Of a stretch of DNA of 64,000 nt, positions 35,701 to 45,517 are shown one piece after another (the first letter of the stretch is position 1; each line of letters starts with the position of its first letter). The stretch is from Nitrosococcus wardiae (GTDB lineage Bacteria; Pseudomonadota; Gammaproteobacteria; Nitrosococcales; Nitrosococcaceae): contig NZ_CP038033.1 in the NCBI RefSeq assembly GCF_004421105.1, forward strand, positions 3,429,659 to 3,493,658. Reading direction: 5' to 3'. The position numbers and the translations under genes are program-made. The notes below the pieces were generated by a model. That model made no database searches, was not told where the DNA came from, and worked only from the letters and a program-made list of their open reading frames with translations.

Positions 35701-36342
35701 CTAACCCCCGGAGTAGCGGCGTATCAACTCCATAAACTCTGCCCGAGTGCGAGAATCCTGCCGAAACGTCCCCAACATGGCGCTAGTGACCGTCTGGCTA
35801 TTCTGTTTCTGCACGCCCCGCATCACCATGCAAAAATGACAAGCCTCCAATACCACCCCGACGCCGCGGGCATTGAGTACCGACATCAACCCGGTAGCGA
35901 TTTGGGTGGTGAGGCGTTCCTGCACTTGAAGCCTCCGGGCAAAAACATCAATAACTCGGGCGATTTTGCTCAGCCCCACAATGCGACCTCGCGGCAAGTA
36001 GCCCACATGGGCTCGCCCGAAAAAAGGCAACATATGATGCTCGCATAAAGAATAGAACTCCACATCCTTAACAATCACCATTTCTTCGCATTCGTCCTCA
36101 AAAAGGGCATCCTTGACCACTTCCTCTACCGTCATGTTGTAACCACTGGTGAGGAAATCCAAGGCTTTGGCGACCCGCTGTGGCGTGCGCTTGAGTCCCT
36201 CACGGTCAGGGTCTTCGCCAAGCCGAATTAAAATTTTTTTCATGCTGGCTTCAAATTCCCGATCATAATGTTCCCCCGGCGCCACATCTAGGCTACCAAT
36301 GTAATGGCCTTCCTTCACCACCTTGGTCAATTTCTTATCCAT
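35701..36342 (-). CDS. folE: GTP cyclohydrolase I
   Basis: 213 residues, the family's usual length. It converts GTP to 7,8-dihydroneopterin triphosphate, the first step of folate/pterin synthesis. Zinc ligands and active site are visible: [23 protein letters not shown], and the second Cys region [17 protein letters not shown]. The phosphate-binding and pterin loop [21 protein letters not shown] is typical. The core begins after a 25-residue N-terminal extension, which is common. A 20-base palindrome lies 19 bases upstream of the start and might be an operator. Confidence 0.95.
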   Translation of the reverse strand: MDKKLTKVVKEGHYIGSLDVAPGEHYDREFEASMKKILIRLGEDPDREGLKRTPQRVAKALDFLTSGYNMTVEEVVKDALFEDECEEMVIVKDVEFYSLCEHHMLPFFGRAHVGYLPRGRIVGLSKIARVIDVFARRLQVQERLTTQIATGLMSVLNARGVGVVLEACHFCMVMRGVQKQNSQTVTSAMLGTFRQDSRTRAEFMELIRRYSGG

Positions 36343-36360
36343 TGGCTCTCATCCTCTAGG

Positions 36361-36380
36361 GGGAACGCCTAGGCGTTCCC
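36361..36380. repeat. Perfect 20-base palindrome upstream of folE
   Basis: GGGAACGCCTAGGCGTTCCC reads identically on both strands. It lies between the divergent folE and amidotransferase genes, close to the folE start. A dimeric regulator site is possible; a mobile-element remnant is the alternative. Confidence 0.5.
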
Positions 36381-36481
36381 ATGGTCGTTATGATTAAGGC
36401 AACCTTGTAATAAAGGTTTAATAGTATACAAAATTACGCCATTCTGATGCCTGAGCTAGCATCCAATAGAGGCCTGTTCCC

Positions 36482-37264
36482 ATGTGTCAGTTACTTGGAA
36501 TGAATTGTAACGTGCCCACCGATATCTGTTTCTCTTTCGAAGGCTTTAGTCAGCGCGGTGGTGCCACTGATGAGCACCGAGACGGTTGGGGAATTGCTTT
36601 CTTCGAAGGCAAAGGTTGCCGGAGCTTTATGGATATTTTGCCCGCGGTTCACTCCCCGGTTGCCCGCTTGGTCCAGGAGTATCCTATTAAGTCTTTTAAT
36701 GTCATTGCCCACATCCGTAAAGCCACAGTCGGCCGAGTTTGCTTAGAAAACACCCATCCTTTTGTCCGCGAACTGTGGGGGCGCTACTGGATCTTCGCCC
36801 ATAACGGTGATTTAAAAAACTTTAAACTCCCCTCTTTAGCCGACTTTTGCCCGGTGGGGGAAACCGACAGCGAAAAAGCCTTCTGTCTTCTGCTACAGCA
36901 GCTGAAAGATCGCTATCCTGCAGGCATGCCAACCCTGCCCGCCCTGTACCAAACCCTGCGCACTACAGCCGCAGAGATCGCCACTTACGGCAATTTCAAC
37001 TTTCTGCTCTCTAACGGAAAACACCTGTTCGCCCATGCCTCCACCCAATTAAGCTATATTGTTCGGCGCCATCCCTTTGGCCATGCCCATTTGGTGGATA
37101 AGGACATGACCGTTGACTTCCGGGAAGTTACTACCGAAAGAGATCAAGTCGCCGTTATCGCCACTGCGCCGCTCACAGACAACGAATTCTGGACCCCCAT
37201 CCCCTCAGAAACCCTGGTCGCCTTTCAGGATGGACTCCCGCTAATTTCAAGCTCCCATACATAG
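36482..37264 (+). CDS. Class II glutamine amidotransferase (YafJ-like)
   Basis: A 260-residue Ntn-hydrolase. Cys2 (MCQLLGMNCN) is the expected nucleophile after Met removal. HRDGWGIAFFEG, IAHIRKATVG, NTHPFVRELWG and FAHNGDL are the standard GATase type 2 motifs. The stand-alone family is YafJ/EgtC-like: some hydrolyse gamma-glutamyl peptides, others have no known substrate. Its neighbours do not reveal the substrate; ergothioneine genes are not in the window. Confidence 0.85.
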   Translation: MCQLLGMNCNVPTDICFSFEGFSQRGGATDEHRDGWGIAFFEGKGCRSFMDILPAVHSPVARLVQEYPIKSFNVIAHIRKATVGRVCLENTHPFVRELWGRYWIFAHNGDLKNFKLPSLADFCPVGETDSEKAFCLLLQQLKDRYPAGMPTLPALYQTLRTTAAEIATYGNFNFLLSNGKHLFAHASTQLSYIVRRHPFGHAHLVDKDMTVDFREVTTERDQVAVIATAPLTDNEFWTPIPSETLVAFQDGLPLISSSHT

Positions 37265-37398
37265 TGGGCTTAGGTTTTCCTTTGCTTTAGGGGTAATGGA
37301 TGGATTTGGATATTAGCGTTTTTTTAGGTTTTCTTCTAGGATGTAGTTATTAAATAATCTTCAGTCAGGGCCAGGGCTACCAACAGTTTTCCACCTCT

Positions 37399-37773
37399 AT
37401 GGCAATTTATCTTTCTAGAGTGATGCAAGTATTGATTAATTCAGAAGATAGGGCCTATCCAGAATGTATTTGGCAACCCCCAGCTGATATCTACCGCATC
37501 GAACAAGGATGGCTGGTCAAGCTGGACCTTGCTGGGGTTCGCAGCGAGGACATCCACCTCAGTATCCAGGGGCAACACTTGATAATCCAGGGTTTGCGCC
37601 GAGACTGGATAGTAGAGGCCGGGCAGCAATATTACTCTATGGAAATCGCTTATAATCGCTTTAAGCGCGTCATTGAATTTCCCAACCACTTAGAGCATGC
37701 CCGTATCACCACCCAATACCGTGATGGCATGCTACTCATTTGGCTAAAAACAGCGCCTCAAGGAGGGGTGTGA
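37399..37773 (+). CDS. Hsp20/alpha-crystallin small heat-shock protein
   Basis: 124 residues. The alpha-crystallin domain spans about 30-120: PADIYRIEQGWLVKLDLAGVR, then EDIHLSIQGQHLIIQG and the final strand DGMLLIWLKTAP. The family's A-x-x-x-n-G-v-L is seen as TQYRDGMLLI. It lacks a long C-terminal IXI tail, so oligomer assembly may differ. Its stop lies one base before the Lon start; chaperone and protease are probably cotranscribed and act on the same damaged proteins. Confidence 0.85.
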   Translation: MAIYLSRVMQVLINSEDRAYPECIWQPPADIYRIEQGWLVKLDLAGVRSEDIHLSIQGQHLIIQGLRRDWIVEAGQQYYSMEIAYNRFKRVIEFPNHLEHARITTQYRDGMLLIWLKTAPQGGV

Positions 37774-37774
37774 T

Positions 37775-40114
37775 ATGGAACACAGCACCTATCCAACACT
37801 GCCGCTAAAAAATACTGTCCTCTTTCCCCACTTGGTTCTTCCCCTCTCAGTGGGACGCTCAGGATCCATAGCTGCAGTGGAGACCGCACTGGCCAGCGAA
37901 GATAAACTGATTGCCGTTTTTCCCCAAACCAATCCCCGGACCGAAGAACCGACAGAAGACGATCTGTTCCGCTTTGGCACGGTGGGCATAATCAAAAAGA
38001 TGGCCCGCAGCGGGGACACGGTCCAAATTCTAGTGCAGGGAATAGAGCGCGTGGAACGGTTGGAAGTGGCCCAATCAGAACCTTATCTTTCCCTGAAAGT
38101 CGCCACCCTCTCTGAACCCTCAGATACGGGTACTGAAATCGAAGCCTTGCACCGAACCGTCATCGAGCTTGCTGGCAGAATGATCGAACTGGTACAACCC
38201 CAGGTTCAAGTCAGTATTCACCACATCATTTCCGACGTCGAAAAACCCCTTCACCAGATCTATCTCCTCACCTCTGTCCTGTCGCTGGATTTTGACAAGG
38301 AGAAAGAACTGCTGGGGGCCTCCACCCAAGCTGAAGCCTTGCATTTGATGTACCGTTACCTCAACCATGAAGTGCAGGTCTTGGAGGTGCGTCAAAAAAT
38401 CACCAGCACAGCCCAGACCGAGATAGATAAAAAGCAGCGGGAATATGTGCTGCGCCAACAGTTAGAAGCCATCCAAGAAGAGTTGGGAGAGAAAAACCCT
38501 GAACAGGCCGAAATCAGCGAATTGCGCCGGCGAATGGAAGAGACCGAGCTCCCCGAACTGGTGCGTAAAGAAGTGGAAAAAGAACTTACCCGATTGGAAC
38601 GGATGCCTTCGGCTGCCCCCGATTATCAGTTGACCCGCGGTTATGTGGAACTGGCCCTCGAACTGCCCTGGAATAAAACCACCGAAGATCGCTTAGATCT
38701 GAAGAGGGCTCGCGAGATCCTCGATGAGGACCATTTCGACCTAGAAGATGTTAAAGAACGGATCATCGAACACCTGGCAGTGATGAAACTCAACCCCGAA
38801 GCAAAATCCCCCATCCTTTGCTTCGTGGGCCCTCCGGGAGTCGGTAAGACCTCAGTGGGACAGTCCATTGCCCGCGCCTTGGGGCGGAAATTCGAGCGCA
38901 TGAGCCTTGGCGGCTTGCACGATGAAGCCGAGCTGCGGGGCCACCGCCGCACCTATATTGGCGCCATGCCCGGCCGGATCGTTCGCGCCATCCGCCGTGC
39001 CGGGTACAAAAATCCTCTCCTAATGCTGGATGAAATTGACAAATTAGGCCGGGATTTTCGCGGTGATCCGGCGGCGGCATTATTGGAGGTTCTTGATCCT
39101 GCCCAAAACGTGGAATTCCATGACAATTACTTGGACCTGCCCTTTGACCTCTCTAAGGTTTTCTTTGTCACTACCGCCAATACCTTGGATACCATCCCCC
39201 GTCCCCTGCTGGACCGAATGGAGGTCCTACGGCTACCCGGCTACAGTGACGAGGAAAAACAACATATTGCCCGCCGTTATCTGATTGGGCGGCAAATTAG
39301 AGAAGCCGGTCTCTCGGAAATCCAGCTTTCCATCCCCGATGAAACGTTGAGTTACCTTATCCGCCGCTATACCCGGGAAGCGGGGGTGCGCGAGCTAGAG
39401 CGCGTATTAGGACGGATTGCCCGCAAAGTGGCCACCCAGGTCGCTGCGGGCCAAACTCAACCCGTAACGGTCACGCCCAAGGAACTGGTTGAATTACTAG
39501 GACCAGAACGGTTCTTCGCCGAAGAGGTGCGTCAGCAACTCCCCCCAGGAGTAGCGGCGGGTCTTGCGTGGACTGAGGCCGGCGGCGATATCCTGTACGT
39601 GGAAGCGGCCCTCCTGCCGGAAGGTAAGGGGCTGACTTTGACAGGGCAGCTCGGCAATATCATGCAAGAATCGGCAAAAGCCGCACAAAGCTATCTCTGG
39701 TCCCACACCGAGGAATTTAAAATTAATCAAAAAACCGTCCGAGAATCGGGAGTTCATATTCATGTTCCGGCGGGCGCCATTCCTAAGGATGGTCCCTCGG
39801 CGGGAGTCACTATGGCCACAGCACTTACCTCTGCCTATACCCATTGGCCCGTGCGTAACGATACGGCAATGACGGGGGAAATTACCCTGAGCGGCTTAGT
39901 CCTTCCCGTGGGCGGTATTAAGGAAAAAGTGCTCGCCGCTCACCGGGGTGGCATCCGGCAGGTTATCCTTCCCAAGGAAAATGAAAAAGATCTCCGGGAA
40001 CTCCCTGAACATGTCCGGCAAAGCATCCAGTTCATTCTCGCTGAACGGATCGAAGAGGTACTCACTGCCGCTATCCCGGAGTTGAACCGGTTGCATAACC
40101 GAGGAGCCGCCTAA
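37775..40114 (+). CDS. lon: ATP-dependent Lon protease
   Basis: 779 residues, normal for LonA. The N-terminal substrate-binding domain (about 8-205) is followed by a coiled coil. The AAA+ module has Walker [12 protein letters not shown] (residues 352-362) and Walker [10 protein letters not shown]. The protease domain has catalytic Ser675 (PKDGPSAGV) and Lys718 (GGIKEK). It degrades misfolded and regulatory proteins in the cytoplasm. The start is one base after the small heat-shock gene, implying coupled expression. The following SDR gene starts 33 bases downstream. Confidence 0.96.
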   Translation: MEHSTYPTLPLKNTVLFPHLVLPLSVGRSGSIAAVETALASEDKLIAVFPQTNPRTEEPTEDDLFRFGTVGIIKKMARSGDTVQILVQGIERVERLEVAQSEPYLSLKVATLSEPSDTGTEIEALHRTVIELAGRMIELVQPQVQVSIHHIISDVEKPLHQIYLLTSVLSLDFDKEKELLGASTQAEALHLMYRYLNHEVQVLEVRQKITSTAQTEIDKKQREYVLRQQLEAIQEELGEKNPEQAEISELRRRMEETELPELVRKEVEKELTRLERMPSAAPDYQLTRGYVELALELPWNKTTEDRLDLKRAREILDEDHFDLEDVKERIIEHLAVMKLNPEAKSPILCFVGPPGVGKTSVGQSIARALGRKFERMSLGGLHDEAELRGHRRTYIGAMPGRIVRAIRRAGYKNPLLMLDEIDKLGRDFRGDPAAALLEVLDPAQNVEFHDNYLDLPFDLSKVFFVTTANTLDTIPRPLLDRMEVLRLPGYSDEEKQHIARRYLIGRQIREAGLSEIQLSIPDETLSYLIRRYTREAGVRELERVLGRIARKVATQVAAGQTQPVTVTPKELVELLGPERFFAEEVRQQLPPGVAAGLAWTEAGGDILYVEAALLPEGKGLTLTGQLGNIMQESAKAAQSYLWSHTEEFKINQKTVRESGVHIHVPAGAIPKDGPSAGVTMATALTSAYTHWPVRNDTAMTGEITLSGLVLPVGGIKEKVLAAHRGGIRQVILPKENEKDLRELPEHVRQSIQFILAERIEEVLTAAIPELNRLHNRGAA

Positions 40115-40147
40115 TGGGGATTTTACATTTATAGATCGCATGCCCCC

Positions 40148-40915
40148 GTGACCTGCGAACAACGCCTCGCCAATAAAACTGCCGTGGTGACCGGTGCCAG
40201 TAGCGGCATCGGACGGGCGATAGCTCTCCTGTTTGCCCGCCACGGGGGGCAGGTGATTGTCAACTACCGCCGCTCCAAGGCCCAAGCTGAAGAGGTGGTC
40301 GAGGAAATTATCCGCAACGGCGGCCAAGCTAGGGCAATTCAAGCGGATATTTCCAAAAGTGAAGAGATAGATCGCTTGGTCAACTCTGCCCTGGAAACAC
40401 TAGGTCGAATCCATATCTGGGTCAACAATGCGGGAGCCGATATCCTCACGGGACCAGGACCTCAGCTTAGCCACAGGGAAAAACTAGACCAGCTCATTGC
40501 CGTTGACCTGCGAGGCACTATTCTGTGTTGTTGGCGGATAGCGCCTTTAATGAAAAAAGCTGGCGGCGGGGTGATTCTCAATATGTCCTGGGACCACGTA
40601 CTACATGGTATGCCCGACCCTAACCCGGAGATGTTTGCTGCGGTCAAAGGGGGGGTGTTGAGCTTTAGTAAAAGCCTCGCCCGCTCCTATGCTCCAGAAG
40701 TCCGGGTCAATGAATTGGCGCCTGGTTGGATAGAAACTTCTTTTGCCAAAGAAGCCATGGCGTCTGAGGCTTACCAAGCAGTGGTCGAAGCCACCCCCTT
40801 ACAACGTTTCGGCACTCCCGAAGACGTAGCCTATGCCGCCTTATATCTTGTTTCCGACGAGGCTTCCTTTATTACGGGCCAGCATCTTAATATCAACGGC
40901 GGGATGGTCTCATGA
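40148..40915 (+). CDS. SDR-family protein with Phe at the catalytic Tyr position
   Basis: 255 residues, classical SDR length. The cofactor motif VTGASSGIGRAIA and the NNAG motif are intact. The catalytic Y-x-x-x-K reads F-A-A-V-K (Phe163, Lys167), so the proton-donating Tyr is missing. The C-terminal WIETSFAK and GQHLNINGGM are typical. It begins with GTG and overlaps the XdhC gene by four bases. It may be inactive as an oxidoreductase or bind a ligand without catalysis; alternatively a neighbouring Tyr substitutes. Function unknown. Confidence 0.8.
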   Translation: MTCEQRLANKTAVVTGASSGIGRAIALLFARHGGQVIVNYRRSKAQAEEVVEEIIRNGGQARAIQADISKSEEIDRLVNSALETLGRIHIWVNNAGADILTGPGPQLSHREKLDQLIAVDLRGTILCCWRIAPLMKKAGGGVILNMSWDHVLHGMPDPNPEMFAAVKGGVLSFSKSLARSYAPEVRVNELAPGWIETSFAKEAMASEAYQAVVEATPLQRFGTPEDVAYAALYLVSDEASFITGQHLNINGGMVS

Positions 40916-41910
40916 ACAACGTTCATCAGGAAATTCTACAGCGCCTTGTCCGCTGGTTGGCAGCAGGCCAGCATGGATTTCTAGTCACGGTAGTGAAAAC
41001 TTGGGGCTCCTCACTCCCTCCGATAAGCGCTCAGTTAGCCGTCAGCAGCAAGGGACGCTCAGCCGGTTCCCTCTTTGCGGGCTGGGTCGAAGAGGACCTG
41101 CGTAAGCGCCTGCCTATTGAATCACCCTGTCGGCCTGAAATCATCACTTATGGGGCCAATGCCGAGCCTCCTCGCAATCGTCCCTTACCCTGCGAGGGAA
41201 CCCTGCAACTGGTGATTGAACCAGTGCGCTCCCCGGACAGCTTAAAACAAATACTTGCCGCGATTGAACGCCGAGAGGTGGTCTGCCGACATCTAGATAT
41301 GGGCAGTGGTTATGCGGAAACATTTCCAGGTCAACCGGACAGCCAGCTGCACTTTAACGGCAAGACCCTCATCACGATCTATAGCCCCCGTTGGCGCCTG
41401 CTGCTCATCGGCGCAACGGCCCCTGCCCATTACTTGGCCCAGATGGCCTTGGCCCTAGAGTATGAGGTAATCGTCTGCGAGCCCCGCCCCGAATATGCCC
41501 ATTCTTGGGATCTCCCTGGCACAGAATTACGCACCCGCGTGCCAGGCGATATAGTAAAAGAATTCGCTCTCGACCCCTGTAGCGCTATGGTGGCCATGAC
41601 TCATGACCCCAAACTGGATGAAATGGCGCTAGGGGTAGCGCTGGAATCAGAAATTTTCTATGTGGGCGCCCTCGGCGCTCCAATGAGCAATGAGCACTCC
41701 CAGGAATCACCCGCCCACCGCTTTGAGTGGACTCCGGTACAACTTTCCCGCCTTCACACTCCAGCCGGTCTGCCTATCAACGCCCACACGCCGGCTGAAA
41801 TCGCGCTTTCGATCCTCGCCGAGATCACTGCCTTACGCCACGCCCGGGAGCACTCCATTACCACCTCCACTAAACAAGCTTTGGCAACAGGCCATGATAA
41901 GTACCTATGA
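40912..41910 (+). CDS. XdhC/CoxI-family protein
   Basis: 332 residues. The N-terminal XdhC_CoxI domain starts at about residue 16 (GFLVTVVKTWGSSL), and a Rossmann-like C-terminal domain contains LLLIGATAPAHYLAQ and FYVGALGAP, with the ending HTPAGLPINAHTPAEIALSILAEI. XdhC proteins insert sulfurated molybdenum cofactor into xanthine-dehydrogenase-type enzymes, but no such enzyme is in the window. The S-x-x-R-x after GALG is changed (PMSNEH). The last codons (AAG TAC CTA TGA) lie inside a 20-base repeat shared with 1499-1518. The ATGA overlap with the SDR gene suggests a functional pair. Confidence 0.82.
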   Translation: MNNVHQEILQRLVRWLAAGQHGFLVTVVKTWGSSLPPISAQLAVSSKGRSAGSLFAGWVEEDLRKRLPIESPCRPEIITYGANAEPPRNRPLPCEGTLQLVIEPVRSPDSLKQILAAIERREVVCRHLDMGSGYAETFPGQPDSQLHFNGKTLITIYSPRWRLLLIGATAPAHYLAQMALALEYEVIVCEPRPEYAHSWDLPGTELRTRVPGDIVKEFALDPCSAMVAMTHDPKLDEMALGVALESEIFYVGALGAPMSNEHSQESPAHRFEWTPVQLSRLHTPAGLPINAHTPAEIALSILAEITALRHAREHSITTSTKQALATGHDKYL

Positions 41911-41931
41911 ATAAAATCAGTTCCGAGAAGG

Positions 41932-42186
41932 CTAAGGCCGGATCTCATCTCTAATAAACTCTAGCTTACCCCCGTGAAAATGAAGGATTTTTATGAGCTT
42001 TCTAGAATCGGTATCGTAAATCCAGCGGTTACTGTCCTTAAATGTGGGCTCACCACATTTTCTCAGTACCGTATAATTGGATGTTCCCACACCGCTCTCA
42101 AGAATCCATTTCCCACATCGTACGCTGGTGCCTGCATGAATGCTGGTAGCGAATAGGCCAGCAAAAATTAGGCTATACCCTTTCAT
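41932..42186 (-). CDS. DUF2845-like secreted protein
   Basis: 84 residues from the ATG at 42186 with a signal peptide (ending near HAG). It continues SVRCGKWILESG, then LRKCGEPTFKD, and an aromatic-rich short beta domain. The two Cys in R-C-G-K and R-K-C-G-E-P are the family's disulfide candidates. Periplasmic. Function unknown. Confidence 0.7.
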   Translation of the reverse strand: MKGYSLIFAGLFATSIHAGTSVRCGKWILESGVGTSNYTVLRKCGEPTFKDSNRWIYDTDSRKLIKILHFHGGKLEFIRDEIRP

Positions 42187-42486
42187 TGCTATTGCCTCCT
42201 GCAAACGATTTAAGCCTAGGATTACTTTTTAGGGTAGACCATCATTACTCATGCGGGTTGTCAATTTTTTAAATTCGGTGTAAAAATCTAATAACGTGGT
42301 CCTCCCTTTGGCGGATCGCAGTGATATCTAGTGAGCTAAATTACCTCGGCATATAAGCTCTTGGGACCGTCGAAAGTGAGCTGCTGAGATTTTCTGAGCA
42401 ATCCTGCTTCCCACCACCGGCTCATCTCAAAATACCAGGAGCCTTTATGTACGGGCACTTACCATTAATTTGTAGGGAGTTGGACC

Positions 42487-43035
42487 ATGCCAGCTACTAT
42501 CATACATCTTGGCTTAGGCTTACAGATGAAATCTGTGACACCACAGTATTTCAGTTTTCCCGTGTTTGTTTTTACCCAATTAGCTATTGATACGGAGGCA
42601 CTATATTTTCTTATCAAGAATGAATCACCAGTTCATCGCTTCCTCCATACCTATCTTGGCGCTACCTTGATTATTGTGTTTGCCGTTCTAGTGGGTAGAC
42701 CGCTATGCCAGTGGGGAATGAAATTATGGAACACCTTGCTTAAAGAAAAATATTATCATTGGCTTTATGTTACGCCTAAAATTTCATGGAGAGCAGCAGC
42801 TATAGCCGCCGCATTTGGCGCTTATAGTCATATCCTGATGGATAGTATCATGCACGCCGACATGCAACCTTTTGCCCCATTTTCATTAGTCAATGGCTTC
42901 TGGGGGGCTATTAGCGATTTTCATCTGCATATGTTCTGTATTATGTGCGGAGGCTTAGGTATTATCGTTTTATGGTTATTCTGGGAAACCAGAGAAGTCT
43001 TAGAAATAGACACCACGGAAACAGAAAAAGAATAG
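42487..43035 (+). CDS. Polytopic membrane protein of unknown function
   Basis: 182 residues, with about four hydrophobic helices (for example TYLGATLIIVFAVLVGRPL and MFCIMCGGLGIIVLWLFW). Conserved-looking His clusters are HRFLHTYLG, YSHILMDSIMHADMQPF and FHLHM, like the DUF4184/metal-dependent-hydrolase-type membrane families. RBS GGAG before ATG. No operon partner. Specific function cannot be assigned. Confidence 0.6.
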   Translation: MPATIIHLGLGLQMKSVTPQYFSFPVFVFTQLAIDTEALYFLIKNESPVHRFLHTYLGATLIIVFAVLVGRPLCQWGMKLWNTLLKEKYYHWLYVTPKISWRAAAIAAAFGAYSHILMDSIMHADMQPFAPFSLVNGFWGAISDFHLHMFCIMCGGLGIIVLWLFWETREVLEIDTTETEKE

Positions 43036-43087
43036 CAAGGGGTTAAGCAATCAGCAGAAAATAGGGGATATTAACTCACCTGAACAA

Positions 43088-43143
43088 GTGGTGTCCCGCA
43101 AACCTTTTTACTAACAAGCAAAAGCGGGTTTGCGGAACACCAC
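43088..43143. repeat. Palindromic repeat (copy B)
   Basis: GTGGTGTCCCGCAAACC (43088-43104) and GGTTTGCGGAACACCAC (43127-43143) form a 17-base inverted repeat with one mismatch and a 22-base loop. The right arm is like the core of the element at 1536-1627. It sits just downstream of the membrane protein gene. A short mobile palindrome or a terminator are both possible. Confidence 0.5.
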
Positions 43144-43271
43144 AACTCCTTCCCCGATAGAGGGGTTTATGGTTTGTGAGCAAGAGTTAGATGGGGTTTT
43201 TCACCACCAAATTCTTTGTCTTCTTCCTGCCTTTGGTGGTGATCTTATGAATTATCCGGGAGAAGCCAAAG

Positions 43272-44999
43272 TTAGAGGGGAGAACCTGCACTACTCCCCA
43301 GCATTTCTTTGCGAATTAATGGAATGGGGGGCCCACCATAGGAAAGAAATTTGTCGTGAAATGTCCGCCACCCTTCGCGGCCTCCCCGGGAAGCGGTCCA
43401 TTCTTCCCGTAACTTCTTAATCATCAACTTCCCCAAGGTATAGGTGATATAGGCCGGATCAAACGTTCCCCGCGCTGCCTGCTGCCTTGCCGTGCCTGCA
43501 TCCTGATAGGCAAATTCCCGAAACATCTGTTCTGATTCTTCTAAAGTCATCCTTTGAGCGTGCAAGCCAATGGCGGAAAGGTAGCGCACATTTCGCAAGA
43601 GGGCATTGAGCAATTGACCGATATGAATTTCTGGATCGCCATTGCCTAGCCCAGCCTCCCACATCAATTCCTCCGCATAGTGGGCCCAACCTTCGGCAAA
43701 ACCGTAACCCACGAAAAGTTTTCCCACCGGGGAAGCCACCCGGTTGGAATGTAAAAACTGTAAAAAATGGCCCGGCCAAACTTCATGGATCGAGACAAAC
43801 AATAGATCCGCCTTATCCGGAATGTAGGCCTCTTGTTCTTCCTTAGACCAGGACGGATCAGGCGGCGCCACATAGTAAACAGAAGGCAACGCTTTATCAA
43901 AAGGACCAGGGATATCAATATAGGCAAAATTCCATTGCATATAAGGGGGGGAAGGCTCCACCTGGGCTTGCTCTGTGCCTGGAATCGTGACTAAATCTTT
44001 AGCCATGACAAAGGCTTTAAGTTCTTGGAGCTGGCGACGTGCCTCCTCTACAGGACCTCTTTCAGGTTTTACCGCCCGGGCTTTTTCAATGCATTTCGGT
44101 ATTGTCTTGCCGGGGGCATAATCTCCACATGCCTTCCGCAGTGCGGCCAGATTGCGCTCAAGATCCTGGCGCCCTATCTTCTCTAACCGCTCAATAGGCA
44201 CCTCCACTCGCTCGGTCTCCCGCAACAGGGCCCGAAAAAGAGGCGCACCTAAAGCAAAATCATTGGTAGCATTGGCCCGTTGTGCCTGCAACCATTGTTG
44301 CAATTCCTTCATGGCTTGAATGGCTTGCTTGTTGGCTGCCCGGAATTTTCTCTGCAGTTGCGCGTTATCAACGGCGCTGAAAATGGCCGGCGCATCTTTT
44401 TCATAGTAAGCGGCGAGACCCCCGAATACCTTCTCGCCAATGTCCACATAGGTTCGTGGCAGCGGTGTCCTCAGATTATGGCGAATTTGTTTGGCTGCGG
44501 TGGGAATTGCTTTGGTGTAAGCAATATAAGCCCGCATACGCTCTTCTAGCGGAGCATAGGGGCGGCTAAGGTAAACATTGGGATCAAGCTCTTGAGTATA
44601 GAATGCTGGATTTTTATAAGGCCATTCCGAGGTTTCCAGCCAGAAGAGATCCTTATCAATCCAGGCAACTAAATAATCACGCTCAACGCGCTGACTTGCC
44701 GTTAAGGAATCTGAATCAAAAGCAAGGGCCCGTTGACGTTTCGACCGCAGGCGCTTGACCTCTTTGGCAAGGGCTTCTGGACTCCAGTCAGGAAGTTTGC
44801 CATCAAACTCATGTCGACCAGCACGAACGGCAAAGTCAGGATTGGCCACAAAATACCCTTCAATGAAATTGTCAACAAAGGCCTCCCAGCCGGTCTTATT
44901 TTCTGCCGCTCGTGCCTCTGGAGTGCCTGCAAAAAACAGGAGTAAAGTCAAAAAGAAAACAACTGTCCCCCCTGAAAGGAAAGCAAAAGTTTTTCTCAT
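43272..44999 (-). CDS. DUF885 peptidase-like secreted protein
   Basis: 575 residues from the ATG at 44999, with a signal peptide (KTFAFLSGGTVVFFLTLLLFFAGTPEARA). The DUF885 domain shows HEVWPGHFLQF (a HEXXH-like zinc site with different spacing) and EGWAHYAEELM, consistent with gluzincin-like carboxypeptidases. Members are M32/DUF885-like peptidases of uncertain substrate. An in-frame ATG 27 bases upstream exists, but the signal sequence favours the later one. No operon partner is evident. Confidence 0.82.
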   Translation of the reverse strand: MRKTFAFLSGGTVVFFLTLLLFFAGTPEARAAENKTGWEAFVDNFIEGYFVANPDFAVRAGRHEFDGKLPDWSPEALAKEVKRLRSKRQRALAFDSDSLTASQRVERDYLVAWIDKDLFWLETSEWPYKNPAFYTQELDPNVYLSRPYAPLEERMRAYIAYTKAIPTAAKQIRHNLRTPLPRTYVDIGEKVFGGLAAYYEKDAPAIFSAVDNAQLQRKFRAANKQAIQAMKELQQWLQAQRANATNDFALGAPLFRALLRETERVEVPIERLEKIGRQDLERNLAALRKACGDYAPGKTIPKCIEKARAVKPERGPVEEARRQLQELKAFVMAKDLVTIPGTEQAQVEPSPPYMQWNFAYIDIPGPFDKALPSVYYVAPPDPSWSKEEQEAYIPDKADLLFVSIHEVWPGHFLQFLHSNRVASPVGKLFVGYGFAEGWAHYAEELMWEAGLGNGDPEIHIGQLLNALLRNVRYLSAIGLHAQRMTLEESEQMFREFAYQDAGTARQQAARGTFDPAYITYTLGKLMIKKLREEWTASRGGREGWRTFHDKFLSYGGPPIPLIRKEMLGSSAGSPL

Positions 45000-45019
45000 T
45001 TTGGCCCCCTTATCGCCTA

Positions 45020-45391
45020 CTACCAAGCATTACTACCATTATAGCGTTTCCCATTTAGATGGATTCCCGTTGGGCTTGAGGTCAGCGTGACAGACCGTCG
45101 ACGGCAGGGGGGAGCCGGGACCGTGGATCCGGTGGGCCCACGCAGACCAATGAACACCCGCCAGGCAGGAAAGCCGAGTGTGGCAAGATGACGTCGAGCT
45201 TCCAGGGACGGATTGACAATATGTCTAGTCCGGTAAAAGCCGGGCCGGTTTTTTCGGACCGCTCGAACCTGAATTTCTTTAACCACGCCGCCCACCCTTG
45301 AAGAGTGTGCCCAGAATAATTTCCATCGCCCCAAATTTTTGCGTAACCGTTTAACACCCTCAGCGAAAATTTTTTCTATATTAGACGTCAT
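45020..45391 (-). CDS. Hypothetical protein, doubtful
   Basis: An open frame of 123 codons. The first 60 residues (basic, VKRLRKNLGRWKLFWAHSS) look plausible, with AAGGAG 14 bases upstream of ATG. The rest is Pro/Arg-rich and GC-richer, and no family is recognised. It may be a decayed gene or a false frame. It ends just before the DUF885 gene. Confidence 0.3.
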   Translation of the reverse strand: MTSNIEKIFAEGVKRLRKNLGRWKLFWAHSSRVGGVVKEIQVRAVRKNRPGFYRTRHIVNPSLEARRHLATLGFPAWRVFIGLRGPTGSTVPAPPCRRRSVTLTSSPTGIHLNGKRYNGSNAW

Positions 45392-45517
45392 GCTCGTTTA
45401 TTTTGTTCTCCTTATTTTCTTGAACATTCTGGCCGGAGTCGCTAGCTCTTTTCCTTTGACTTTATCAACCAGGTACTCCTCAGGAGAGTCTGTTTTTTTC
45501 ACGGTAGCTCAAACTTG

